Below, one piece after another: positions 1 to 8,175 of a stretch of DNA of 64,000 nt. A model generated the notes under the pieces. The model was given only the letters and a program-made list of their open reading frames with translations, ran no database searches and had not been told where the DNA came from. This DNA is from Ensifer adhaerens (GTDB lineage: Bacteria > Pseudomonadota > Alphaproteobacteria > Rhizobiales > Rhizobiaceae), in the NCBI RefSeq assembly GCF_001270265.1, contig NZ_LGAP01000011.1, positions 120,649 to 184,648 of the forward strand. The letters are read 5' to 3'. Made by a program: the position numbers and the translations under genes. The number at the start of each line of letters is the position of its first letter. Within the stretch, counting starts at the first letter, position 1.

Positions 1-193
1 AGGTTGTATTAGCATTCGCTACGGTTACATCTTGCGTGATCAAGGAGGTTCGGAATTGGCAGGGCAACATCGCAATTCTCAATTCCCGAACACCGTCTTA
101 CAGCCCAGGTCGGAATGTGATCTCAATTGATAGGAATGCAGGGACTGTACCGGCCGAGATCCGGATCATCCTCGGTGCGATTGGAGATAGGAA

Positions 194-472
194 ATGCACG
201 ATCAGCTTCGGGAAAATGCCGCGGCATGACGCTTCGAGCTTGGCATCGGCGACGAGATAGCTGTTGCCTATTATCGCTATGAGGACGGCAGGATCGTCCT
301 GACCCATACGGAGGTTCCGCAGGCGCTTTCCGGACAGGGTAGCGGCACACGGCTGGCCCGTGGGGTCTTCGAGACGCTCCGCCAAAGGCAAGCTCGCATT
401 ATTGCCAAATGCCCATTCATGGCAGTTTTCGCGGCAAAACATCCAGAATACAGCGTGATGTTCGATGGATGA
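194..472 (+). pseudogene. Small GNAT-like N-acetyltransferase, interrupted by an in-frame stop
   Basis: A single reading frame runs from the ATG at 194 to the TGA at 470-472, but it carries a TGA at 227-229 after only eleven codons (MHDQLRENAAA then stop). The rest reads as the small GNAT fold of about 90 residues, with the acetyl-CoA loop seen as [15 protein letters not shown] and a C-terminal [15 protein letters not shown]. The intact family is about 90-95 residues, so only the stop breaks it. The downstream part has no obvious new start. It lies among other broken genes, which fits decay. A sequencing error at 227-229 is the alternative. Confidence 0.7.
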
Positions 473-499
473 GTTCGGGGCGGCAAGTTGCCGACGGTC

Positions 500-942
500 T
501 CAGACAAAAGGCTCACCGGCATCGACTCCCTCCTCGATGAGGTACGTCTTGCCGTCGGATTCGCGAGTATCTTTGCCTTGGGCAACGAGGGTGCCGACGC
601 CCGGGTGTAGAAGCCGGCGATGCCTGCGCCTCCCGCGCGCAATCGCTCGGCGAGCGTGGCCTGCGGATTGAATTCGACTTCAAGCTCACCCGAAAGGAAC
701 TGCCGCATGAACCCAGCGTTCTGACCCACATAGGAAGAGATCATTTTCTTGATCTGCCGCGATTCCAGCAGTTGCCCGAGACCGAACCTGTCCAGGCCTG
801 CATTGTTTGACGCGATTGTCGGAAGTCGGGTGCCGGCGTTCCGGATGGCGGCGATCAGCAGTTCTGGAATGGCGCACAGCCCAAAACCGCCGGAGGCGAT
901 GGTCATACCGTCAAAGAGCAACCCGTTCGACCTCGATCGCAA
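500..942 (-). pseudogene. scoA: 3-oxoacid CoA-transferase subunit A remnant (frameshifted)
   Basis: The minus strand encodes the N-terminal half of the alpha subunit of succinyl-CoA:3-ketoacid CoA-transferase, the enzyme that activates acetoacetate. Recognisable pieces are [13 protein letters not shown], the PELLIAAI stretch, [16 protein letters not shown] and [16 protein letters not shown]. At the codon after FYTR the frame shifts: the continuation ([14 protein letters not shown]...) is in another frame and stops at 500-502. Intact subunit A is about 235 residues; here about 150 are represented, and no beta subunit follows. The normal start region is also missing upstream of GLLFDGM. It is non-functional. 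Confidence 0.75.
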
Positions 943-1050
943 CCGGATAGCCCTCTTCGGTCCAATCCAAGAACCGCCCTATTGGGCAGGCCGTCATGCA
1001 GGGCAGAGAGCTTCGCGCTTTCTCAAGCCGCGTATGTCCTTGAACGGCAA

Positions 1051-2973
1051 TCAGCGTTCAGGCAATCCTGCTTGCCGCAAACCCTCGGCCATTTGATCTT
1101 CCCACTGCGGTATGTTTTGAAACCAGGGCAGCGCTCGATACCACTCGATGGTAAAGCTTGGCTCGGCCGCCAACAGCTTCTGTGCGGCCCATCGGGCGGT
1201 CTCCAAGTCTCCGCTCATCGCCGACCAGGCGGCGAGGTGGCGATAGCACCAGGTCACGTCAGGATAGGTGTTGACGACCTCCTGGGCTATCGCGATGGCT
1301 TCTGAAAGAGAACCTTCCATGGCCAAGGAAAAGGCCATACCCAATCTCATGTTGAACGCGAGCGGATCTCTTGGGCTCAGGGTCATCCCACGCTGGAAGA
1401 GTTCCGTTGCGCGAGTGGCTTCGTCCTTGTAGATCGCGAGCCAGCCCAGGCGCGCCCATGCCCAGGCATTGTTTGGGTCGAGCGAAAGCGCCTTTTCGAT
1501 AAAGGTGGTGGCGCGCTCCTGGTCGCCGCAGATGCTCATTGCCGCGCCGGCGGCAGTCAGCGCGGTTGGATCATCGCCGATCGACCCCGCAGCTTCAACC
1601 GCTGCGCGCGCCTTTTCCAGCTCACGTTCCGGTTGTTCGGTCCATAGGTAGGAGGCGTTTGAGGCGTGGCACCACGCCAAAAGTGCATGCGCGCGGCCAT
1701 AGCCAGGATCGACGGCGATCGCGTGCCGAAGCAGTTCGATCGCCTGGTTGTTGGTATCCTTGCGGCGGCCCCAAAGGTTCGGGTAGGCGCGCATAACGAG
1801 ATCATAGGCCCGCAGACTGGCCGGCGGCTTGCGTTTGGCCAGCTCGATTTCGGCATCGCGAATGGCCGGATGAATGGCGCCTGCCACCTGCGCCGCGATT
1901 CGATCCTGGAACTCGAAAATATCTTCGATTGCGCCCTCGTAACGATCGGACCAGAACTGGGTCCTCGTCTCCGCATCGACCAGTTGCACGGAAATGCGCA
2001 GTCGGTCGCCGCCCCGGCGAACGGTGCCTTCGACCACATAATTGACGCCGAGTTCCCTGCCGACTTCACGCACGTCGACGAAGCGTCCCTTGTAGGTGAA
2101 TGCGGACTGTCGCGCGATTACAAAGAAATTCCGAACGCGCGAGAGCGCGGCGGTGATCTCCTCTACAACGCCGTCCACGAAGTATTCGTCGCCCTGACCG
2201 CTGAGGTTGTCGAAGGGCATGACGACGATCGACGGCTGGTCCTTGCCGCGGCGGGCCGCAAGTGATGACGCGGACGCGATGCCGCCTTCGACAGGTGTCT
2301 CTTGCTGCCAATCGACCCGAAAGACGAAAATCGGCCGGGGGATGTTCTTCAAGCTCCGCTCGCCGAGGCTGGTTAGCGCGAACGGCACCTTGCCGTCGAG
2401 ATGTTCGCGCACCGACGCGGAAATGCAGATGCCTGACGGAGCGGCGATCTCCTGCACGCGTGCCGCGATATTGACGCCGTCGCCGAGCAGATCGTCTCCA
2501 GACACAACGACGTCACCCAGATTGACGCCAATGCGGAATTCCAAACGGCGATCGGGTGGGAAGTCTAATGAGAGGCTGAAAAGACGGCGCTGGATTTCTA
2601 CTGAGCACCGGACGGCCTGAACAGCGCTTGGGAACTCGGCGACAAGGCCGTCGCCTGCGCTACCGAAGATACGGCCACCATGCTCGCTAACCAATTCGGC
2701 AATCCGACCGCGGCATAGATCGAGTGCGCGAACCGTACCCTCCTCGTCCAGCGCTGCAAGGCGGCTGAAGCCGGCAACATCGGCTGAAAGGATGGCTGCA
2801 AGCTTTCGATCCACAGCAGTGACTGCTCCAGCGGGCACGATATCGTTGGGCTTAATATGGGCGCATTTTCCCACATCCACAGATGTTTGTCGCCAGCGAG
2901 ATCGGATGCAAGACCGCTTTTGGAGTATGGCCCGTGTCGTCCGCGCAGCCATCCTGCATGACAGGCTTCCCAC
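1051..2973 (-). CDS. Class III adenylate/guanylate cyclase with TolB-like and TPR domains
   Basis: This is a soluble cyclase predicted to make cAMP or cGMP from ATP or GTP. With the GTG at 2973 as start, the catalytic domain covers about residues 54-215, with the two metal-binding aspartates in SADVAGFSR (D65) and GSAGDGLVAEF (D108) and the LGDGVNIAARVQ motif. A TolB/FlgO-like segment (PSIVVMPFDNLSG..., about 240-360) and several TPR repeats (about 390-630) follow. No membrane segment is visible. The first ~50 residues look non-coding, so the real start may be the GTG at 2838, just before TAVDRKLAAILSADV. Rhizobia carry many such cyclases; the substrate and input signal cannot be read from sequence. 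Confidence 0.85.
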   Translation of the reverse strand: MGSLSCRMAARTTRAILQKRSCIRSRWRQTSVDVGKCAHIKPNDIVPAGAVTAVDRKLAAILSADVAGFSRLAALDEEGTVRALDLCRGRIAELVSEHGGRIFGSAGDGLVAEFPSAVQAVRCSVEIQRRLFSLSLDFPPDRRLEFRIGVNLGDVVVSGDDLLGDGVNIAARVQEIAAPSGICISASVREHLDGKVPFALTSLGERSLKNIPRPIFVFRVDWQQETPVEGGIASASSLAARRGKDQPSIVVMPFDNLSGQGDEYFVDGVVEEITAALSRVRNFFVIARQSAFTYKGRFVDVREVGRELGVNYVVEGTVRRGGDRLRISVQLVDAETRTQFWSDRYEGAIEDIFEFQDRIAAQVAGAIHPAIRDAEIELAKRKPPASLRAYDLVMRAYPNLWGRRKDTNNQAIELLRHAIAVDPGYGRAHALLAWCHASNASYLWTEQPERELEKARAAVEAAGSIGDDPTALTAAGAAMSICGDQERATTFIEKALSLDPNNAWAWARLGWLAIYKDEATRATELFQRGMTLSPRDPLAFNMRLGMAFSLAMEGSLSEAIAIAQEVVNTYPDVTWCYRHLAAWSAMSGDLETARWAAQKLLAAEPSFTIEWYRALPWFQNIPQWEDQMAEGLRQAGLPER

Positions 2974-3013
2974 CCATTACGGCCTTGCTGGTGGGCGCCG
3001 ATCGATCGGGCGC

Positions 3014-3180
3014 TCACCCTTTGTTCCCCCTACCGTACATCTTTGCTTCTTTAATGTTCAGGGCCAATATGCCGTGAGAGGGCTCGAGTGCTAGGACGGA
3101 CTCCGGCGGAACCGCAAATAGTTCCGAGACGTCGATACCGAGTGCAGCGAACCAAGCGATCGAGAAGGAACGCACGGGCT
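3014..3180 (-). other. Coding-like tail of unknown gene fused behind the broken toxin
   Basis: On the minus strand, in a frame different from the toxin gene that precedes it, there is an open stretch ending in a TGA at 3014-3016. It reads like real protein (AWFAALGIDVSELFAV, then PSHGILALNIKEAKMYG). It has no start codon of its own. It may be the 3' end of another gene joined to the truncated toxin by a deletion. I do not recognise the family. Confidence 0.2.
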
Positions 3181-3306
3181 GAGGCGACGAACGGATCGCG
3201 CGATTTGCTCGTCGACGTGGACCGCCGCCTTCGGGTTCTCACTTTCAACGTAACTGAAGATGGCATCGCGATCGTCAAGTGCATACTGCGCCCAGACAAA
3301 CCTCAT
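3091..3306 (-). pseudogene. ParE/RelE-type toxin, 3' half lost
   Basis: The first ~40 residues match the ParE/RelE ribonuclease/gyrase-toxin fold (MRFVWAQYALDDRDAIFSYV, then NPKAAVHVDEQI, RSVRRL). After RSVRRL the sequence is unlike the family and very basic, and the usual central and C-terminal motifs (a G-T-RELV segment and a VLH-type tail) are missing. Family members are about 90-95 residues; this frame gives 71, with a foreign tail. Its ATG overlaps the TGA of the upstream antitoxin (ATGA at 3303-3306), the usual operon arrangement. It is probably inactive. Confidence 0.65.
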
Positions 3307-3612
3307 CGGTCGCCCGCTCGTGCTTTACGCGCAGCCGCCGCCGGGCGTTCGCGGAATCGAGCCTCAGCGTTGGCATCCTCGAAATCGGGTCGCGTGTCCT
3401 CAAGAGCCTGCAACACCTTGGCGCGGAACCGGGCATCGTGAGCGTCAGTGCTACCAACCAATTCCAGCGGCAGCGAGCCTTCGCTCGCCGTCCGAGTTAA
3501 AGGAATTCGAACAGCATCCGAAACCGTCAGCCCCATATTCTGTAGAACGGCCGTGGCGCGGTCCCGAATGTCGGGATCAATCCGAGTCTGAACGAGTGCA
3601 TTTGAATGCCAT
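3303..3612 (-). pseudogene. RelB/DinJ-type antitoxin with a one-base insertion near the start
   Basis: The frame encodes a ribbon-helix-helix antitoxin: NALVQTRIDPDIRDRATAVL, MGLTVSDAVRI, then an acidic C-terminus that would wrap the toxin. A strong ribosome site (GAAGGAG) sits upstream of an ATG at 3612, but that ATG is out of frame with the body. ATGGCATTCAAATGCACTCG would restore the usual MASNALVQTR if one T of the TT in codon 3 were removed. Translation could still begin at an in-frame ATG at 3635, adding an unrelated leader. Its toxin partner is also broken, so the module looks dead. Confidence 0.7.
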
Positions 3613-3865
3613 CGCGCATCTCCTTCACAAAGCATCAATGTAATGCAATTGCACGACAGAGCCGGCCTTAGCGCCACCGTGAATCGATGATCGGGTATTC
3701 GAAGTCGGGGTCGTCCGACATCGCCGAGAACGAGCGGGCCTCGTTACAATCAATGACAGCACCTTCACGTCAAACGAACCCGATTCGATGATGATGAGAA
3801 CTTGCGGCAACTCAGGATGTGCATCGCCATGCGTCTGAAAAGACGCATGGCGCGTCAGATTTCCG

Positions 3866-6148
3866 TTACCGCTGCGCGACCGGGCGCACCAGCGGCGTCA
3901 CGCGGCGGATGGTCACGCGGCGGTTCTCCTCTTCGGGCTCCTGCGTGCGGATCTTCAGGAAGCGCTCACCATAGCCTTGGGTGACCAGGTTTTCCGCCGG
4001 GATGCCATAGACCTCGGTCAGGAGGACTGCGACGGACTCGGCACGCTCATCGGAGAGTACCAGGTTCGAGCGGTCGGAACCGACAGCGTCCGTGTGCCCC
4101 TCGATGAAGAAGGTTTCACCGGGATCCTTGTCGAGAACCTTCTGCATCGCGTCCGCAACCTTGCGCAGTGTCTTGGCCTGCGACATCGACACTTCGGCAC
4201 TACCCGTCAAGAAGTGGATCGTATCGAGATCGATGCGCCGGACCTTGTCACGGAGACGGGCCGAATTGCGGACCTCATCGATCGTATAGACCCGCTCGAC
4301 GCGTTCGACCGGTGGCTCGGACAGGAATTCGTAGTAGTCCCGATCCGGTTCCTCCGAGTAATCGACGATGTAGTCGTCGACCGGAATCGTCAGGCGCATC
4401 GGCGGCAGTTCGTAGCCGACGTCGACGATCGCCGGACGCCGTTCCTCCTGATATTCCGGCGCGTACATCAGCACATATTCGTTACCGTCGCTGTCGACGC
4501 GCGACCGCTGCAGGATGTTGCCGTACCGGTCGTAGACCGTGACGATGCGATAGCCGCCCGGGCGGACGATCGTTTCACGAACGCGGCCGCGCGACAGCTG
4601 ATCGTAGTAGGTCTCTTCCGAATCGCGGCGGAGCCTTGGCCGATCGTCGCCACGCACGAAGAACTGGTCGCCGACGCCGAGGACGACGCGATCGTCGACC
4701 CTCTCGACCAGTTGCACCTCGGTCACATCATTGTTCGCGGTGTTGTTGATCACCGTGTTGTTGATGACCGTGTTGTTGACGATGTTCGTCGTCTCCGGGA
4801 CCGTGAAGACTGGCGCCGCTTCAACGCGTTGGCCTTCTTCCTTGATCGCGGCCTCGATCCTCTGCGGGACCGCCTGCCGCACCTCAGCCGGAATCTCCGC
4901 CTGGGCCGCGGCGTCATCGGTCGGCGGCGCTATGTTCTGCTCCTGGACACGCAGCTCTTCGCGCTGCTTGCGCCGAGCCTCGCGCGCCCGGTTGCCACCG
5001 GCATTGTCGGCGTCCTTGTCGCTGTCGAGCACAGCCGCGCCGTTATCAACCGGAAGCACCACGGTTTCATCGGTCGCCGCCGGATCCTGGGCGATCTTGC
5101 GCTTCTCTTCCTTCGTGCGCTTGTCGACGACGATCGGAGCGGGCTTGGCCTGAGGCTCTTCACCCTGGAGCTGCTCGGCCGTTGCGGGTTGCTCGGTCCC
5201 CGGAACCGGCTGCTGCTCACCCTCGCCGGTCTGCGGCGTCGGCTGCTCGGCGGTGGGTTGATCGGCTGTGGCTGCGCCTTCCGGTGCGGCACGCTGTTCG
5301 AGGGCCTTCTGCTTCTCGGGCCGCTGTCCTTCCGCCTGCTGCTTGCGTTTCTTGGGCGCGGGTATCTGCTGCTCCTCGGCCTGCTGTGGGGTGCCTTCCT
5401 CTGCGGCGGGCTGCTGTCCTTCCGCCTGCTGCTTGCGCTTCTTGCGCACCGGCACCTGCTGTTCCTCGGCCTGCTGTGGGCTGCCTTCCTCTACGGCGGG
5501 CTGCTGTTCTTCGGCTTGCTGCTTGCGCTTCTTACGCACAGGAATTTGTTGCTCCTCAGCCTGCTGCGGAGCCCCTTCCTGTACACCAGGCTGCTGTTCT
5601 TCGGCCTGCTGCTTGCGCTTCTTGCGCACAGGAGTTTGTTGCTCCTCAGCCTGTTGCGGAGCCCCTTCCTCTACACCAGGCTGCTGTTCTTCGGCCTGCT
5701 GCTTGCGCTTCTTGCGCACGGGTGCTTGCAGTTCTTCAGCCTGCCGCGGCGCGTTTTCCTCGAAGCTGGGTTGCTGCTCTTCGGCCTGCTGCTTGCGCTT
5801 CTTGCGCACGGGCGCTTGCAGTTCTTCAGCCTGCCGCGGCGCGTTTTCCTCGAAGCTGGGTTGCTGCTCTTCGGCCTGCTGTTTGCGCTTCTTGCGCACC
5901 GGCTCCTCGACCTGGCGCTGCGGCTCTTCGGCCTGCGGTTGCTGCTGTTCTGTCTGCCCTTCCTCGGCGGCATGCTGCTTCTTGCGCTTCTTGAGCAGCA
6001 GCAGGTCCTCGGGCGACTGCTGGTCGGCCCCTTCCTGCGCTACCTGGAACGGCGCCATCAGGCTCTCGGCCAGCGCCGGCTGAATCGCAAATGATACGGC
6101 GAAAACGGGCAAGGCCACCGTTGCGAAAAGTTTGAATCGAATCGACAT
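3866..6148 (-). CDS. OmpA-family outer-membrane/peptidoglycan protein with KKRK-rich tandem repeats
   Basis: This is a 760-residue exported protein. The start at 6148 is chosen because GAGGAAGGAA precedes it and a signal peptide follows at once (MSIRFKLFATVALPVF, cut near ALA-ES at about residue 27). Next come six 30-residue repeats built on VRKKRKQQAEEQQP plus a degenerate seventh, a Pro/Gln/Glu-rich linker, an Asn-rich stretch (NNTVINNTVINNTANND), and a C-terminal OmpA peptidoglycan-binding domain in the last ~120 residues (FLTGSAEVS, EGHTDAVGSDRSN, LVTQGYGE). It probably links envelope and cell wall; the strongly charged repeats may bind polyanions. It stands alone, without operon partners. 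Confidence 0.88.
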   Translation of the reverse strand: MSIRFKLFATVALPVFAVSFAIQPALAESLMAPFQVAQEGADQQSPEDLLLLKKRKKQHAAEEGQTEQQQPQAEEPQRQVEEPVRKKRKQQAEEQQPSFEENAPRQAEELQAPVRKKRKQQAEEQQPSFEENAPRQAEELQAPVRKKRKQQAEEQQPGVEEGAPQQAEEQQTPVRKKRKQQAEEQQPGVQEGAPQQAEEQQIPVRKKRKQQAEEQQPAVEEGSPQQAEEQQVPVRKKRKQQAEGQQPAAEEGTPQQAEEQQIPAPKKRKQQAEGQRPEKQKALEQRAAPEGAATADQPTAEQPTPQTGEGEQQPVPGTEQPATAEQLQGEEPQAKPAPIVVDKRTKEEKRKIAQDPAATDETVVLPVDNGAAVLDSDKDADNAGGNRAREARRKQREELRVQEQNIAPPTDDAAAQAEIPAEVRQAVPQRIEAAIKEEGQRVEAAPVFTVPETTNIVNNTVINNTVINNTANNDVTEVQLVERVDDRVVLGVGDQFFVRGDDRPRLRRDSEETYYDQLSRGRVRETIVRPGGYRIVTVYDRYGNILQRSRVDSDGNEYVLMYAPEYQEERRPAIVDVGYELPPMRLTIPVDDYIVDYSEEPDRDYYEFLSEPPVERVERVYTIDEVRNSARLRDKVRRIDLDTIHFLTGSAEVSMSQAKTLRKVADAMQKVLDKDPGETFFIEGHTDAVGSDRSNLVLSDERAESVAVLLTEVYGIPAENLVTQGYGERFLKIRTQEPEEENRRVTIRRVTPLVRPVAQR
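5360..5899 (-). repeat. Six in-frame 90-bp tandem repeats inside the OmpA-family gene
   Basis: Units fall at 5899-5810, 5809-5720, 5719-5630, 5629-5540, 5539-5450 and 5449-5360, each encoding 30 residues that begin (V)RKKRKQQAE. The first two units encode identical peptides and differ by about one base, so they are a recent duplication. The others differ mainly at residues 15-20 of the unit. A seventh degenerate unit (APKKRKQQAEGQRP) follows. Because the unit is a multiple of three, changes in copy number keep the frame. Confidence 0.9.
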
Positions 6149-6313
6149 GATCTTCCTTCCTCTTGTTGGGAGATCCCCGCGCCACTTGCGCGTATCGCCC
6201 GCACCAAGCCGGTCGAGCGGCGCGCCGGCTCGCGCACAATCCCAAGGGGCCATGACCCGCGGTCCCGACTTTTTTGTGTCAGTCAAAGACTAGTCCCAAC
6301 GCTGCAGCCACCT

Positions 6314-6708
6314 GCTGACCGCAGATCGCTCTGTCATTTGCATCGATCCGAAAGGAGAAAATGCGGAGGTCGCCGGCCGGGCGCGCGAGCGGTTCGGTCT
6401 GGTCCATGTTCTCGATCCCTTCGTAGTCACCGGTCAGAGATCGGCGGTATACAATCCCGCTCTATACGCTCGATCCGGACGGGCTCGATTTTGCCGAAGA
6501 CGCAAGCACACTCGTCTATGACGAACCCGGCACGGGTGGCGAAGCACACTGGAACGAAGAGGCAAAAGCGCTGATCGCCGAGCTAATCTTGAAGATCGCG
6601 GTCGCGGAATCTCCTGGTCGGCGACATCTTGGGATCCTGCGCGAATATCTAACTTTCGCGCCGGAGCGCTTCCTGGCGCTGATGGCTGATCGGACAGTCA
6701 ATCGATAG
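6314..6708 (+). pseudogene. VirD4/TraG coupling protein fragment (conjugation remnant)
   Basis: Both ends are missing and there is at least one frameshift. The piece reads LLTADRSVICIDPKGENAEV, which holds the Walker B-side segment typical of type IV secretion coupling ATPases, then ARERFGLVHVLDPF in one frame. It continues as LDPDGLDFAEDASTL, GGEAHWNEEAKALIAELILK and LREYLTFAPERFLALMA in another frame, ending at the TAG 6706-6708. Intact VirD4/TraG is about 600-650 residues; about 130 remain. It shows that this region once carried conjugation functions. Confidence 0.75.
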
Positions 6709-6789
6709 ACGATGGGTTGTGCAAAGTGTGAGTTGACCGTTTTCGATGGCGAGGCGACACTTGCAACCTGCAGCAAGGCAGGAGGAAAA

Positions 6790-7098
6790 ATGATGGCCGA
6801 GCCAGACCCGTGGCGCCACATGGCAAGCGCGCCGAAAAACGGCAGTCGGATCCTCGTCACGATCCGCCCGTCCGAACAGGGGGCGGCAGAAGTTGACCTC
6901 GCGTATTGGTCGAATGGCGATCAGTTCGGTGCAGAAGGCTGGCGCGCCTCTGATTCCTCGCCCGGCCGCATCATCGAATACGCCGAGCCGGAATTAAAGT
7001 GCTGGATGCCGATGCCCTCGGCCAATCTCAATCGCACCTCGATGCCCTCACCCTGGGAAGGCGACGACGAGAAAGAGCTCGACGGCTCAGGGATTTAA
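6790..7098 (+). CDS. Hypothetical protein (short, plasmid-type)
   Basis: The start at 6790 follows an excellent ribosome site (AGGAGG, 5 bases before ATGATG), so I prefer it to the earlier ATG at 6712. It gives 102 residues beginning MMAEPDPWRHMASAPKNGSR. The pattern WRHMASAPKNGSRILVTIR followed by LKCWMPMP is like small proteins of unknown function common on rhizobial plasmids (DUF551-like 'WRPMSTAPKDG' proteins), but I cannot assign a role. There is no signal peptide or membrane segment. It lies directly behind the conjugation remnant. Confidence 0.6.
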   Translation: MMAEPDPWRHMASAPKNGSRILVTIRPSEQGAAEVDLAYWSNGDQFGAEGWRASDSSPGRIIEYAEPELKCWMPMPSANLNRTSMPSPWEGDDEKELDGSGI

Positions 7099-7661
7099 GA
7101 ACTCGCGCCGCCTTGTTGCGAAGATGATACGCAGCGAGTGGCAAAATCCCGTTGAGCTCTCCACAACCATCCTTGCGATGGAAATATTTTAATCTTCGCA
7201 AGTGCCATGCGAGAGCTCGGTATTTCGGAGTACCTCTCGCAATCCTATTCATCATGACTGCGGTTGGCTGACTTCCTCGTACACGACGGGGCCATAAGAA
7301 CTTTCGAGACGTGCGCTTGCAGCCTGTGGAACGCCTAATCTCAATCCGATCTCTGCGAGCCCAAAAGTCGCCTATGGCCTTATCTGAATGTTAGGACGCG
7401 GACGAGACGAGCAGACAGGATGGGATCGACGGCAAAACGGTGTTCGAAGACGAGTGCGTCGCGTTCGAGGGAAAACTTTGCAGCGGCTCTATTCCGAGAA
7501 CAGAATTTATCACCAAGATCGCAGATTTGGCTAGAGGTGGCATTCATGCCGACCAGGCGTGGGTACTTGGCCCAACATCATCAGTGAGGGGTAAGCTTCC
7601 GGAAAGCCGGCGCCTGTTCCGGCGCCGAAGGGTCTTCGAAGCTCGCTTCTAACACTGATAT
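7099..7661. other. Stretch without a convincing gene
   Basis: No coding region here is convincing. A 70-codon open stretch at 7440-7652 has no ribosome site and no family resemblance. An inverted repeat made of two GGCGCC-centred boxes lies near 7609-7625, but no T-run follows to make a clear terminator. Confidence 0.4.
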
Positions 7662-7692
7662 TGCACACTAACAGTATCAATGTTGGTGTGCA
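7662..7692. promoter_or_regulatory. 12-bp inverted repeat just upstream of the next gene
   Basis: The arms are TGCACACTAACA (7662-7673) and TGTTGGTGTGCA (7681-7692), complementary at 11 of 12 positions (one G-T), with a 7-base centre GTATCAA. The dyad ends six bases before the ATG at 7698 and covers the alternative ATG at 7680. It is either a protein operator or a hairpin that masks the translation start. Confidence 0.55.
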
Positions 7693-7697
7693 TCTCG

Positions 7698-8129
7698 ATG
7701 TTAGAGAAAGACCCCATCATCAACGGAGAACGCTTTGCTGAGACGCTCGGGCGCTATCTCGGGCAGACCCTGCACGCCTCTCTTGTGATCCGCGAATTTG
7801 ACGGCGCGCGAAGCCTGCCCTCATTTTTGGCGCGAGCGTATTCGATCTATGAAACACTGATTTTTGGACAACGATGCGTTATCCTGGCCGCAATAGACAG
7901 CTCCGCCACACCATCTGACATCTCCAAACATATTGGCCTCGTCCGCAATGCCGTCGATACGATCGTGGTCTTCGCCGCGCCGTCGATAAGCGCGCACGAT
8001 CGCTCACGCCTCATCGGTCAGGGCGTCCCGTTCGTCATTCCGGGTAACCAAAGTTTACGCCGACTTCGCGAAGCCTCCTTTGAATACCTTCTACAGTGTC
8101 AATCGTTCATTGACAAAAAGCGGCCTTGA
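7698..8129 (+). CDS. Unknown protein preceding the AbiE pair, possibly truncated
   Basis: Starting at MLEKDPIINGERFAETLG, 143 residues. An alpha/beta-like body contains FDGARSLPSFLARAYSIYET, CVILAAIDSSATPSDISKHI and VVFAAPSISAHDRSRLIGQG, then VPFVIPGNQ. After PGNQ the sequence loses this character and ends within ~25 residues, suggesting a frameshift or deletion that removed a longer C-terminus. It may be the N-terminal part of a larger DNA-binding or sensor protein, but no helix-turn-helix is visible. A perfect dyad precedes it and the AbiE antitoxin gene starts 38 bases after it, so it may have been a regulator for that system. Confidence 0.5.
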   Translation: MLEKDPIINGERFAETLGRYLGQTLHASLVIREFDGARSLPSFLARAYSIYETLIFGQRCVILAAIDSSATPSDISKHIGLVRNAVDTIVVFAAPSISAHDRSRLIGQGVPFVIPGNQSLRRLREASFEYLLQCQSFIDKKRP

Positions 8130-8150
8130 TAAAGTTCCGGTCGCGCCCGC

Positions 8151-8175
8151 TTTGACTTTAGGCTATTATGTCAAA
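8151..8175 (+). promoter_or_regulatory. Dyad at the AbiE antitoxin start (candidate autoregulatory operator)
   Basis: TTTGAC (8151-8156) and GTCAAA (8170-8175) form a perfect inverted repeat with a 13-base AT-rich centre (TTTAGGCTATTAT). The right arm overlaps the ATG at 8168. AbiEi antitoxins are known to repress their own operon by binding inverted repeats in the promoter, so this is the natural place for such a site. The exact role is inferred. Confidence 0.5.

Noticed and set aside
3665..3755. A minus-strand stretch NEARSFSAMSDDPDFEYPII before the antitoxin gene
   Set aside because: It may be the end of a former gene, but only about 25 codons are left and I do not recognise the family.
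3977..6094. A 705-codon open frame on the plus strand opposite the OmpA-family gene
   Set aside because: It mirrors the repeats of the real gene, is full of Leu/Arg from reverse-complemented Glu/Gln codons, and has no ribosome site or family resemblance.
8109..8130. TTGACA-like promoter for the AbiE operon
   Set aside because: The nearest -10-like sequence is only 14 bases away, so the spacing is wrong; I could not define a promoter with confidence.
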